NCBI GenBank assembly: GCA_030679145.1
Contig: JAUXTU010000099.1
Location: 1 to 46,434 of the forward strand
Length of the DNA: 46,434 nt
DNA from: Bacteroidota bacterium
GTDB taxonomy: Bacteria > Bacteroidota > Ignavibacteria > UBA10030 > UBA8401
Direction of reading: 5' to 3'
Below are positions 24,426 through 32,886 of the stretch, one piece after another. The translations under genes and the position numbers were made by a program. Position 1 is the stretch's first letter; every line of letters begins with the position of its first letter. The notes beneath the pieces are model-generated. The model was not told the origin of the DNA, ran no database searches, and was given only the letters and a program-made list of their open reading frames with translations.

Positions 24426-26639
24426 CTATTTTACAATGACAAATTTACCGCGTTTCAAATCACCGGTATCAAGATTCTTTACAGTAAACAAATACAACCC
24501 TGTTGCGATAGCCTGATCATATTTTGAAATCAAATCCCACGCATGTTCACCGCCGGCAAATTCAGGTGAGACACCAAGTGTCTTAAAATCATCGAACCAT
24601 TTTATTCCTGAACCATCATATGTCTGCGAATCATGAAGTAATTCCGCAACCAAATCCCCTGTCATCGTATAGATTTTTATTTCAGCATGCGCAGACAGAT
24701 TCGTAAAATATATCTTCCGCGTTCGCTCTCCGGTTCCATCCCACGAGGCATTCGAATAATATGGATTTGGATAAACACCAATTTCGCTGCTTCCATTTGC
24801 AGAAACTTTCATTCCCGGAACAACACGTTTAATGACTTTAGCACATTCTAAACTTGTTAAACCATTCGCCGAATCCCCTGCATCGAATGCAGACACACCG
24901 TAAAGATACTGCCAACCGTTCAAACTTGTAATCGGATCATCTTTTGGCGGAAATTGATACCAATATTCAACCGTATCTCCATCAAACTTTTTAGGAGCAT
25001 CCAATTTAATTTTCTGTAAGCCGGTATTGTAACCGATATTATCATCTGATCTGTCAAATTCACCAACTAATTGCATCGATAACAAAAAATTTTCCGGGCT
25101 GGAAACATCGGCACCTGGTGATGAACGATAAATTCTATATCCTTCGAAATCGTAGTTTCTGCTTATTGGATCAAAGCTCTGTTCAGCTTGTACTTTGTCC
25201 CAAAATATAGTAACCCGTTGATTTTCAACAAGTGTCCGAACCCGAGGTTGCCTTGGCGGTTGCGGTAATGTAAATCGGTTTAATTTACCATCTCCATTTA
25301 TATCCTCTCCGACATCCAACGCATTATTACCGTTCAAATCTTCTCCGTTATAAGCTTGTTGAGCCCATCCCGAATTGGAATATAGTTGTACTCTGAGTTT
25401 TGGATTTTTATAATCTTCGGATGGTGCAAAACTACCTAGTTTTTTTGCACAGACCAATGCAAATACTACCTGAACACTGTCTCCGGGAGGAAAAGATTTA
25501 AAAGGTCCGACTGAAAGAAGATCGGTCATACTTGCCGGAGCTTCACCTGTGGTAATTCCGTCCGATGAAAGGACATTTGAAGGACGGCCAAGCGCTTCAA
25601 TATTTGGTTTCGGCATCTTGCGCGATAAGCGCTGATATTTACCCCGAAAAGAATTGTCAAGAAATTCTTGATCGGGGAAAAAATATACTTCACTGCCTGA
25701 TCGGTTATTGAACTTCCATCCATTGTAGTATGTATTCTTATATAGATCGCCGAGGGAGTCAAGTTTTTTATCAGAATAATAATATGTTTTATTGAGATCA
25801 ATAACAGAATCTTTTAATGGGAATGGGTTTGTTCCGAGCAATTTGTAACCATAATAACTGTTTGCCGGAGGTCCATACGGTGCCCCATCAAAATCAAATG
25901 TATATCCCAATCTCAAACTATCAATAAACCCTTTTGCGGAATGGTTATAAAAATCTCTTCCGCCAGGTCTTCCGGTTAGTTTAGTGTTTCTTACAACTGC
26001 ATTGTTCCATAGTCCAACGTAAAGTCCATCAATAGTATCAACACTTGCATTCTTAATTGTATAGCTGAGGATAACAAAAAAATCTGCAAAAGGAAAATTC
26101 CACGCATATGATTCGAGGTGAATATCAACACCAAGCGGAATATGATTTGGAATCGAATCTCCGGTATCAGGTATACGAGTATTTCTGTCGGTAAAATCCA
26201 TAACCATATCTTGATGACTAATCGCATTCAAATCAAAATACGGAGATTCAGTCAGAGTGGATCGGAGTGTTATTCCTTTTCCAATATCACTTGTCATCTC
26301 AAAACCTTCAGCCTGCCTTCTCACTGAACCTATGTCAACTGCCGCAGTGGAAACGTGAACAACACCCTCTTTTCTTGGAATGCCTCCAATCCAAAGACCG
26401 CCCAAAAAAAGATGTTCGATGCCGGACCCCTTGGGATATTCAAGAGACGGTTGATTCGGCCAAGTGGTAAATCCATTGCCTATTGTACCAAAATTTGTAA
26501 TTGTAACGCCAAGATTTCCGACGTTAGTATATTTTGTACCATCATCATCTGCAATTTTACTTAAAGATTGACCATAGAGCGGAGCTACACCGAGGGTGAT
26601 CAAAATAAGGGGGAGGAAAAAATTAATCAGTCGTTGCAA
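24426..26639 (-). CDS. Large secreted protein with a calcium-binding-like loop and a C-terminal FlgD/T9SS-like domain
   Basis: The 737-residue protein has a signal peptide ending near LYGQS. The body is not a family I can name. Around 435-455 is GEDLNGNNALDVGEDINGD, an acidic, regularly spaced loop pair like dockerin or thrombospondin type 3 calcium loops, and after it a fibronectin-like stretch (RVTIFWDKVQAEQSF, FEGYRIYRSS). The C-terminus (GVYPNPYYSNASWDG, AEIKIYTMTGDLVAEL, ATGLYLFTVKN, KRGKFVIVK) is a FlgD-like or T9SS sorting domain, so it is probably exported through T9SS and surface-anchored. The frame begins with TTG at 26637-26639; no clear ribosome-binding site is visible, so the exact start is uncertain. 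It is the first gene of the six-gene operon. Confidence 0.75.
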   Translation of the reverse strand: MQRLINFFLPLILITLGVAPLYGQSLSKIADDDGTKYTNVGNLGVTITNFGTIGNGFTTWPNQPSLEYPKGSGIEHLFLGGLWIGGIPRKEGVVHVSTAAVDIGSVRRQAEGFEMTSDIGKGITLRSTLTESPYFDLNAISHQDMVMDFTDRNTRIPDTGDSIPNHIPLGVDIHLESYAWNFPFADFFVILSYTIKNASVDTIDGLYVGLWNNAVVRNTKLTGRPGGRDFYNHSAKGFIDSLRLGYTFDFDGAPYGPPANSYYGYKLLGTNPFPLKDSVIDLNKTYYYSDKKLDSLGDLYKNTYYNGWKFNNRSGSEVYFFPDQEFLDNSFRGKYQRLSRKMPKPNIEALGRPSNVLSSDGITTGEAPASMTDLLSVGPFKSFPPGDSVQVVFALVCAKKLGSFAPSEDYKNPKLRVQLYSNSGWAQQAYNGEDLNGNNALDVGEDINGDGKLNRFTLPQPPRQPRVRTLVENQRVTIFWDKVQAEQSFDPISRNYDFEGYRIYRSSPGADVSSPENFLLSMQLVGEFDRSDDNIGYNTGLQKIKLDAPKKFDGDTVEYWYQFPPKDDPITSLNGWQYLYGVSAFDAGDSANGLTSLECAKVIKRVVPGMKVSANGSSEIGVYPNPYYSNASWDGTGERTRKIYFTNLSAHAEIKIYTMTGDLVAELLHDSQTYDGSGIKWFDDFKTLGVSPEFAGGEHAWDLISKYDQAIATGLYLFTVKNLDTGDLKRGKFVIVK

Positions 26640-26762
26640 AGATCAATAATTGTTCGTGATTGGATTAATTAACTGAAAAAAATATACAAGCAAATAGATA
26701 GAAAAACAAGGTGAGTTTTGAATGATAAAAATTTGGTAATATTAAAAAAATGTTTTGGGAAA

Positions 26763-29108
26763 TTATCCCTCAATTCTCAATTTTTGACCGATCGTGATTT
26801 TTGAAGATTTAAGATCGTTCCATTTTTTTACGTCTTCGATTGTGATGTGATATTTTTCGGCGATCTTCTCGAGTGTCTCGCCGCTTTTCACGATATGAGT
26901 TGAAGATTTTACTCTATACTTTTCAGGGAGATTTTTTTTTGTACTGTTATTCTTTCTTGCAATCGGTTCTTCAGCGGGTTCTTCCGTTTGATCCGGCGCA
27001 AAAATTTCTAACATCTCTCCTGCGTTAATCCTGCTTGTGCGGAGCCGATTCCATGATTTAATATCAGCGATCGCAACATCATACTCAGCCGCAATTTTTT
27101 CGAGTGACTCACCCCGTTTTACTTTATGCCGAACCCATCCAACACTGGTCTTACCGGTTTGTTCAATATTTTTTTTCTTTACAGCTGAAGAAGTAGCAAT
27201 ACTTTTTTCTTTTTGCACAGTAGATTGATTTGCCAGATTCTTGTAAAACTCAAGTTTTTCTTCCGGCACCCAGATGGTTAATCGTTGTCCCGAATAAATA
27301 TGCTTTCCGTATGGAATATTGTTCCAGTTGCGAACATGACTCGCTCGAACATTGAACCATTCCGCAATATGACCGAGTGTTTCACCCGTTTTCACTTTAT
27401 AGACAAGCTTCTCACGTCCCTGCGGTTCATATGTTGCCTTTTGAATTTTCGTTTTATTTTTTTGAGCTAACGCTGCAAGTGACGTTGGCTTCCTAGTTAC
27501 TGAAGCTCTTCTTCCTTCTTCTTTTACTTGATTGTATCTTGCAATATCTTCGATCTCTTTTTTACGTTGTGCATCAACCAGCGCAAAAGCAGAATTAGAT
27601 TTCACAGGAATAACAAGCGTTCCACCAACTTTCAATCGCTTGGACCGTGAAAGTTTATTCACTTCCAACAGGATCGCCGTCGTCACTTTGTATCGTTTAG
27701 CAATTTGACTGATCGTTTCTTTGCGTTTGATAACATGTGTAGCAAAATCTAATTTTTTATCATCCGGAATCTTTGCGTAGTTCTCTGTAAATGTTACCGC
27801 AGTACCGAGCGGCACACGAAACTGATAGCCTTTATAATTTGGCGGCGTACACCATTGTGTCAATTCAGGATTGAGCTCTTTAATTTTTTCCAGTTCTGTT
27901 CCTGCACATTCAGCAAGGATTCCAAGATCAATACAATCATCAACAGTAACATACTCATACGATAATGAATCTGCTTTCACGACATCACCAAAACCGAAAG
28001 CTTCAGGACGCATGACAATAAGCGCAACAGCAATATATTGAGGAACATAATTTCGCGTCTCTCTCGGAAGCCGATGACGCATCTCCCAATAATCTGTTGA
28101 ACCGGTCCTTCTAATTCCTCTGCGAACCCATCCACCGCCGGCATTGTACGCAACAAACACCAAATGCCAGTCATTAAATTCACTGTACAGATCTTTCATG
28201 TGGCGCGCTGCTGCGCGGGTTGCTTTTTCAAAATCACGACGCTCATCGTACCAATAATTCGAACGGAGACCATACATTCCTCCCGTTCCTTTCATAAACT
28301 GCCACAGGCCAACTGCTTTTGCCCACGAACGTGCAACCGGATTCAATCCGCTTTCCGGCAACGAAAGATACATCAATTCCGGAGGAAGCCCTTCTTCAGC
28401 AAAAACTCTGGACATTAACGGAAAGTATTTTCCCGAACGTTGAATCCAATTTTCCATGTGAGAACGACCTTTTCCCATAAAGAAGGAGATCGTCCTTTTT
28501 GTGTATTCGTTGATGTGAAGAGGAACTTCAGTTTTAGGAACAAGCGATGGAGGAATTTGGATGTTCGTAATATCGATCTTTTCAATATCAAGATTTAATT
28601 TTTCGCGAAGAGCAAAGATAGAACTGTTCGGTCCGATGCTGTCGATGGTTGCAATATATTTTTCGTAATCTTCAATAACGCTGCGTGACAATTCATTGAA
28701 GTCCGAATTCATTTCAATATTTGGAAAGTAACTTGCTTCATTCAAATGTTTGATTGATTCTTCAAATTCATCCGCTGAGAGCATAGAATCGCCTTCAGCC
28801 TGTGCCAGCATAGCAGAGAGATAATGACCACGCGCCTTTTCTAGTAATTCCGCTATTTGCTTTTCATCAGCATCACCGGTAGAATCTGCGCCAGTTGTAT
28901 CCGCAGCAGGATCAACGGATTGAACCGGACGATTCGGTAATGTGTCTTGAACAAAAAAAGATGGTGATGACGATGCCAATAATATTGAACTATTATATGA
29001 CTTTTGATACGGAGTTTGAAAAGATTGTGAGTCGGATGTTTGAGGAGTTGTGCTTGTACAACCTATCATTAATACAAATATTGACGCAATACTGAAAACT
29101 TTTTTCAA
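26763..29108 (-). CDS. mltD: Membrane-bound lytic murein transglycosylase D-like lipoprotein with four LysM domains
   Basis: The enzyme cleaves the MurNAc-GlcNAc bond of peptidoglycan with formation of the 1,6-anhydro product. A lipoprotein signal (KKVFSIASIFVLMIGC, Cys17) anchors it in the envelope. The SLT domain at about 235-370 has the catalytic glutamate E252 in LSLPESGLNP, plus GLWQFM and FVAYNAGGGWVRR. Four LysM modules follow (about 457-500, 566-612, 656-702 and 736-781), each with a GET/GES-type start, for peptidoglycan binding. The frame can begin at ATG 29135, but the TTG at 29108 has AAAGG seven bases upstream and gives a compact signal peptide, so it is preferred. Two LysM modules are usual in E. 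coli MltD; four is a longer binding arm. Confidence 0.92.
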   Translation of the reverse strand: MKKVFSIASIFVLMIGCTSTTPQTSDSQSFQTPYQKSYNSSILLASSSPSFFVQDTLPNRPVQSVDPAADTTGADSTGDADEKQIAELLEKARGHYLSAMLAQAEGDSMLSADEFEESIKHLNEASYFPNIEMNSDFNELSRSVIEDYEKYIATIDSIGPNSSIFALREKLNLDIEKIDITNIQIPPSLVPKTEVPLHINEYTKRTISFFMGKGRSHMENWIQRSGKYFPLMSRVFAEEGLPPELMYLSLPESGLNPVARSWAKAVGLWQFMKGTGGMYGLRSNYWYDERRDFEKATRAAARHMKDLYSEFNDWHLVFVAYNAGGGWVRRGIRRTGSTDYWEMRHRLPRETRNYVPQYIAVALIVMRPEAFGFGDVVKADSLSYEYVTVDDCIDLGILAECAGTELEKIKELNPELTQWCTPPNYKGYQFRVPLGTAVTFTENYAKIPDDKKLDFATHVIKRKETISQIAKRYKVTTAILLEVNKLSRSKRLKVGGTLVIPVKSNSAFALVDAQRKKEIEDIARYNQVKEEGRRASVTRKPTSLAALAQKNKTKIQKATYEPQGREKLVYKVKTGETLGHIAEWFNVRASHVRNWNNIPYGKHIYSGQRLTIWVPEEKLEFYKNLANQSTVQKEKSIATSSAVKKKNIEQTGKTSVGWVRHKVKRGESLEKIAAEYDVAIADIKSWNRLRTSRINAGEMLEIFAPDQTEEPAEEPIARKNNSTKKNLPEKYRVKSSTHIVKSGETLEKIAEKYHITIEDVKKWNDLKSSKITIGQKLRIEG

Positions 29109-29633
29109 TTCTAAACCTTTTATATGAATAATCAATACATGTAATATACACTTTGAACCAAAAAAAACAAGGAATTATTAAGTCTGACTATAATTTAAAC
29201 GAATACAATATTACTGTAGCTCTTGACCTTAGAGTAATGACGAGTATTTAGATGAAAAACATTGAAAACATAACGTTCCGATTGCTCTCAATAATGGTAG
29301 ATCGATCAAGGTGATTTCTCACATTATTTTTTCCCCTCGAATAACCAACACTCATTGTCGCTCAGAATATCTGTCTCTCGCTCTGTCAACGAGTTCAGTA
29401 ATGTTTGTTTAAAAAAACATACAACGTAATTGATGAGAATAGATTTATTCCTTTCATCTCAAAACGACATAAATAAACTATAACAAAGTTACAATTACGA
29501 TATATCAACGGAATTTCAATTATAGATGATTTTGCAATAGTTTCTTCTTTCACCTCTTGCATTCTTGTAAATTCGGCAAATTTTCAGTATCTTTGTGTAG
29601 TTTCAGTTAGTTCCTAACAATACATAAGGACAT
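29109..29633. other. Intergenic region between divergent mltD and glgA
   Basis: About 525 bases hold no convincing gene; only very short frames are present. The right end carries the glgA promoter. The left end must contain the mltD promoter, but I see no clear TAnnTTTG match there. No tRNA cloverleaf or strong hairpin was found by eye. Confidence 0.6.
29565..29595 (+). promoter_or_regulatory. Bacteroidota-type sigma promoter of glgA
   Basis: TATCTTTG (29588-29595) is an exact match to the -7 consensus TAnnTTTG of Bacteroidota, with TTG (29565-29567) 20 bases upstream as the -33 element. Transcription would start a few bases on, leaving a leader of about 30 bases. The ribosome-binding site TAAGGA lies close before the glgA ATG at 29634. 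Confidence 0.65.
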
Positions 29634-31112
29634 ATGTCGAAACCTCTTAATATCCTCTTTATAACCAGCGAAGCAGAACCTTTTTCAAAAACCGGCGGAT
29701 TAGCAGACGTATCAAGCGCACTTCCAAAAATGATTCGGGAATTAGGGCATGATATCCGTATTATGACCCCCCGTTACGGTACCATTAGTGAACGAAAATT
29801 CAAACTTCATGATGTAATCCGGTTACGAGAAATTCCTATAACTGTTGGTGATGATACAAAAATTGCAAGCGTTAATTCATCTTTTATTTCAAGCTTAAAG
29901 GCTAAAGTTCAGGTCTATTTCCTTGCAAATAAAGATATGTATAATCGCGCCGGACTGTACATTGACCCGATTACGCATAAAGATTATCCAGACAATGATG
30001 CACGGTTTATCTTCTTTTGCCGCGGAGTTCTGGAAACTTTAAAAAAACTTGGCTGGCAGCCTGATATCATACATTGTAATGATTGGCAGACAGGTTTAAT
30101 TCCTGCGTATATGAAAACTGTTTTTAAAGATGAGCCAACTTTTAAAAATATTAAAACAGTTTTTACTGTTCATAATCTCGGATATCAGGGAGCATTTCCT
30201 GATAAATCGTTTGCAAAAACGGGATTGCCGGAATCAGAATTTAATTCCGAAGGTGTGGAGTTTTACGGTAAATTGAACTTTATGAAAGCCGGACTCGTCT
30301 ATTCAGATATGATAACCACGGTAAGTGAAAAATATGCTCAGGAAATTACAACATCAGAAGAATTTGGTGCCGGGTTAGAGGGCATATTAAAGAAACGGAA
30401 AAAAGATCTTTACGGAATTATCAATGGAATTGATTATACAGTTTGGAATCCTGAAACTGACCCGATTATCGATCAACGATACGATATTCAATCGCTTGAA
30501 GGAAAAGAACAGAACAAGAAGGCATTGGTTCAGAAGTTCGGACTTCAATATAAAGAAGGCGTTCCAGTCATCGGCTGTATCACCCGTCTTGTTGACCAAA
30601 AAGGGATCGATCTGATAAAAGAAATTGCAGACGACATGATGAAATTAGACATTCAATTTATCATGATCGGTCTTGGTGAAAAGCGGTATCATGAGTATTT
30701 TGAATCGTTGAAGAAAAAATATCCGAAAAAAGCAGGGATCACGTTTGGGATGAGTGAAGAGATCGCACATTTGATCGAAGCCGGAAGCGATATGTATCTT
30801 ATGCCGTCACGATATGAACCGTGCGGTTTGAATCAATTATACAGTTTGAAATATGGAACAGTTCCAATTGTTCGCGCAACCGGCGGACTTGATGATACCA
30901 TTCAAGATGTTACCGCAGGCGGCAATGGAACCGGTTTCAAATTCCAAAAATATGACGGAAAAGAATTACTTAAAACAATCCAACGCGCTGTGAAAATTTA
31001 CGGTGACCAGAAAACATGGCAGAAGATCATGCGAAACGGAATGGCAAAAGATTTTTCGTGGGAATCATCGGCAAAAAAATATATCAACCTCTATCGCAGT
31101 CTTTTGAAATAG
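29634..31112 (+). CDS. glgA: Glycogen synthase (ADP-glucose type, GT5)
   Basis: The 492-residue enzyme transfers glucose from ADP-glucose to a growing alpha-1,4-glucan. The N-terminal KTGGLADVSSALP (Lys19) binds the ADP-glucose phosphates, VHNLGYQGAF lies in the first Rossmann half, and PSRYEPCGLNQLYS with GTVPIVRATGGL in the second half is the C-terminal GT-B motif with the conserved acid. The length is normal for GT5. No adjacent glgB or glgC is present; the next gene overlaps directly (TAG followed by ATG) and is a heptose phosphatase, so co-expression with surface-sugar synthesis is suggested by position only. Confidence 0.95.
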   Translation: MSKPLNILFITSEAEPFSKTGGLADVSSALPKMIRELGHDIRIMTPRYGTISERKFKLHDVIRLREIPITVGDDTKIASVNSSFISSLKAKVQVYFLANKDMYNRAGLYIDPITHKDYPDNDARFIFFCRGVLETLKKLGWQPDIIHCNDWQTGLIPAYMKTVFKDEPTFKNIKTVFTVHNLGYQGAFPDKSFAKTGLPESEFNSEGVEFYGKLNFMKAGLVYSDMITTVSEKYAQEITTSEEFGAGLEGILKKRKKDLYGIINGIDYTVWNPETDPIIDQRYDIQSLEGKEQNKKALVQKFGLQYKEGVPVIGCITRLVDQKGIDLIKEIADDMMKLDIQFIMIGLGEKRYHEYFESLKKKYPKKAGITFGMSEEIAHLIEAGSDMYLMPSRYEPCGLNQLYSLKYGTVPIVRATGGLDDTIQDVTAGGNGTGFKFQKYDGKELLKTIQRAVKIYGDQKTWQKIMRNGMAKDFSWESSAKKYINLYRSLLK

Positions 31113-31691
31113 ATGATAACAGCGCAGAACGATTTTGCAGTATTCGTTGATCGTGACGGGACCATCAATGTAGATGTTGATTTTCTTACTTCTCCAAGTC
31201 AGCTTCAACTCATTCCTCGAAGTGCAGAAGCAATCAAAGAATTGAATGACCTTGGTATACCAGTTATCGTCATAACAAATCAATCCGGAATAGCGCGCGG
31301 ATTAATTTCCGAAAACGATCTGCATCATATTCATTCAAAAATGGATGAAATGCTCCAACACTTTGGAGCATCGATCTCTGCGTATTATTACTGTCCGCAT
31401 CATCCCGATGGTACAATTGCTCAGTACGTAGTTGATTGTGACTGCCGGAAACCAAAACCGGGAATGTTATATACTGCAAAGAACGATTTTGGTTTTGACC
31501 TTCAGCGTTCATTTGTTGTTGGGGACAAATTCAGAGATGTTGAAGCGGGAAATGTAGTCGGCGCAGTCGCAATACAAGTTTCAACGGGTTACGGTGCAAT
31601 GGAAAAAGATCTTTGTAAAGATATCCGTGATTTTTATGCGGTCGATCTCTTCGACGCGGTTCAATTTATCAAATTAAAACTGAAACAATGA
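31113..31691 (+). CDS. gmhB: D-glycero-D-manno-heptose 1,7-bisphosphate 7-phosphatase (GmhB-like HAD phosphatase)
   Basis: The 192-residue HAD-family enzyme removes the 7-phosphate from heptose bisphosphate on the way to ADP- or GDP-heptose for lipopolysaccharide core or S-layer glycans. It has the nucleophile motif VDRDGTIN (Asp13 and Asp15), ITNQSGIARG, a zinc loop (CPHHPDG followed by CDCRKPKPG) typical of the GmhB subfamily, and VGDKFRDVEAG. It starts right after the glgA stop and overlaps the following lipoprotein gene by 4 nt. A histidinol-phosphate phosphatase role is possible, as these enzymes are close relatives. Confidence 0.88.
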   Translation: MITAQNDFAVFVDRDGTINVDVDFLTSPSQLQLIPRSAEAIKELNDLGIPVIVITNQSGIARGLISENDLHHIHSKMDEMLQHFGASISAYYYCPHHPDGTIAQYVVDCDCRKPKPGMLYTAKNDFGFDLQRSFVVGDKFRDVEAGNVVGAVAIQVSTGYGAMEKDLCKDIRDFYAVDLFDAVQFIKLKLKQ

Positions 31692-32881
31692 AAAAACTCT
31701 CTCTCTCAGTATTCTTTTTAATTCTTCTTATTGTTGGCTGTGCAGAAAAACCGAAAAATATCGGTGATTCGTTGCTCGACCAGAGTGATATTTTTAATAT
31801 CGAAGATATAGTTGTCTATTCAAGTTCTGATACCTCCTATCGCATTGCGTACGCAGCAGGATTTAGTTCTACCCTTCTCGCCGGAAAACTATCGAATAAT
31901 GATGAGTCAATCACGCTGATCAACTTCCTTCCTGACGAATCTATTGATTCACTAAAAGATGCGGTGATCGATACGGTAGAACTCAGTTTGTTTATCGAAT
32001 ATCGCTTGCAGCCTGCTTCACCAATGATCGAACTTGATATAAAGAAAATTGAAACTTCTTGGTCGCAAAGCACATTTACGTATGACTCTCTCCCCTTGCT
32101 TCAAATTTCTGCCGATAGTATTTTGGGAACATTCAAAGATTCAATGAACTACAACGCAACGATCATTGCTCAAATAAATAAAGATTACATCCGTCGGTGG
32201 GCAGATTCGTATATCGATACAGGAAATCACAGTAAATTTTACGGATTCGCTCTTCAAGCACGGACAATTCCAACAGGTTTAATAGGATTCACCTCTTTCA
32301 ATTCACCGTTAGAAATTTTTCCCCGATTATTGATAAAATATACAAAGAATGGAACGCGTGATTCGGTCGTGCTCACTTATGGTGAAGATACGTTCGTCTC
32401 AAAATTTGCTACTCCGCCAACACTTACACCAATCACTGTTCAGGGATCATTTGGGATCCGATCGAAAATAAATTTCAACCTTGATTATCTTAAAAATAAA
32501 CCATTGGTCAACAGACCGACGATCAATAAAGCATCCTTAGAACTGACTCTTGATACAACAGCAAACACATTGAGCGGATATGTGCCGGACAGTGTTGTTG
32601 CTTTTTTGGCAATGGATAGCTCCATTGTTTCTGATCGATCGGATTCGACAATCTTTGTTTTTGGATATCGAAAAGAAGTCGTTCCAAACAGTTCACCAAT
32701 ATATTCCTTTAATGTTGCAAATAATGTGCAGCGATGGATCAACGGTTTAAAACCTAATTATGGTTTAACACTGCGATGGGCTGCGGAGTTCAGCAGTGCT
32801 GATAAAGTTGTATTTTTTTCTTCAACTGCTGCCGACTCAACGAAACGCCCAAAAATTAAAATTACCTATTCAACGAAATAA
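31688..32881 (+). CDS. DNRLRE-like lipoprotein of unknown function
   Basis: The 397-residue protein has a lipoprotein signal (MKKLSLSVFFLILLIVGC, Cys18). The rest alternates beta-strands, with SLFIEYRLQPASPMIELDIKK followed by SWSQSTFTYDSLP, and ends KRPKIKITYSTK, a pattern seen in DNRLRE domains of surface-bound proteins, where the domain is thought to bind carbohydrate or form stalk units. There may be two such domains, one per half. It overlaps gmhB by 4 nt and lies five bases before a gene for an outer-membrane barrel, so lipoprotein and barrel may form a surface complex. Function unknown. Confidence 0.65.
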   Translation: MKKLSLSVFFLILLIVGCAEKPKNIGDSLLDQSDIFNIEDIVVYSSSDTSYRIAYAAGFSSTLLAGKLSNNDESITLINFLPDESIDSLKDAVIDTVELSLFIEYRLQPASPMIELDIKKIETSWSQSTFTYDSLPLLQISADSILGTFKDSMNYNATIIAQINKDYIRRWADSYIDTGNHSKFYGFALQARTIPTGLIGFTSFNSPLEIFPRLLIKYTKNGTRDSVVLTYGEDTFVSKFATPPTLTPITVQGSFGIRSKINFNLDYLKNKPLVNRPTINKASLELTLDTTANTLSGYVPDSVVAFLAMDSSIVSDRSDSTIFVFGYRKEVVPNSSPIYSFNVANNVQRWINGLKPNYGLTLRWAAEFSSADKVVFFSSTAADSTKRPKIKITYSTK

Positions 32882-32886
32882 CGATT

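Noticed and set aside
26757-26769. GGGA-AATTA-TCCC near the mltD stop as a terminator
   Set aside because: Only a 4-bp stem that overlaps the stop codon; too weak to report as a terminator despite the later T-run.
29262-29280. ACATAACGTT next to CCGATTGC, resembling the left end of the attC-like element
   Set aside because: No inverted partner within attC distance was found, so it is probably coincidence.
29109-29633. Possible small gene or RNA in the mltD-glgA gap
   Set aside because: Frames are at most about 20 residues and no stable structure was recognised by eye.
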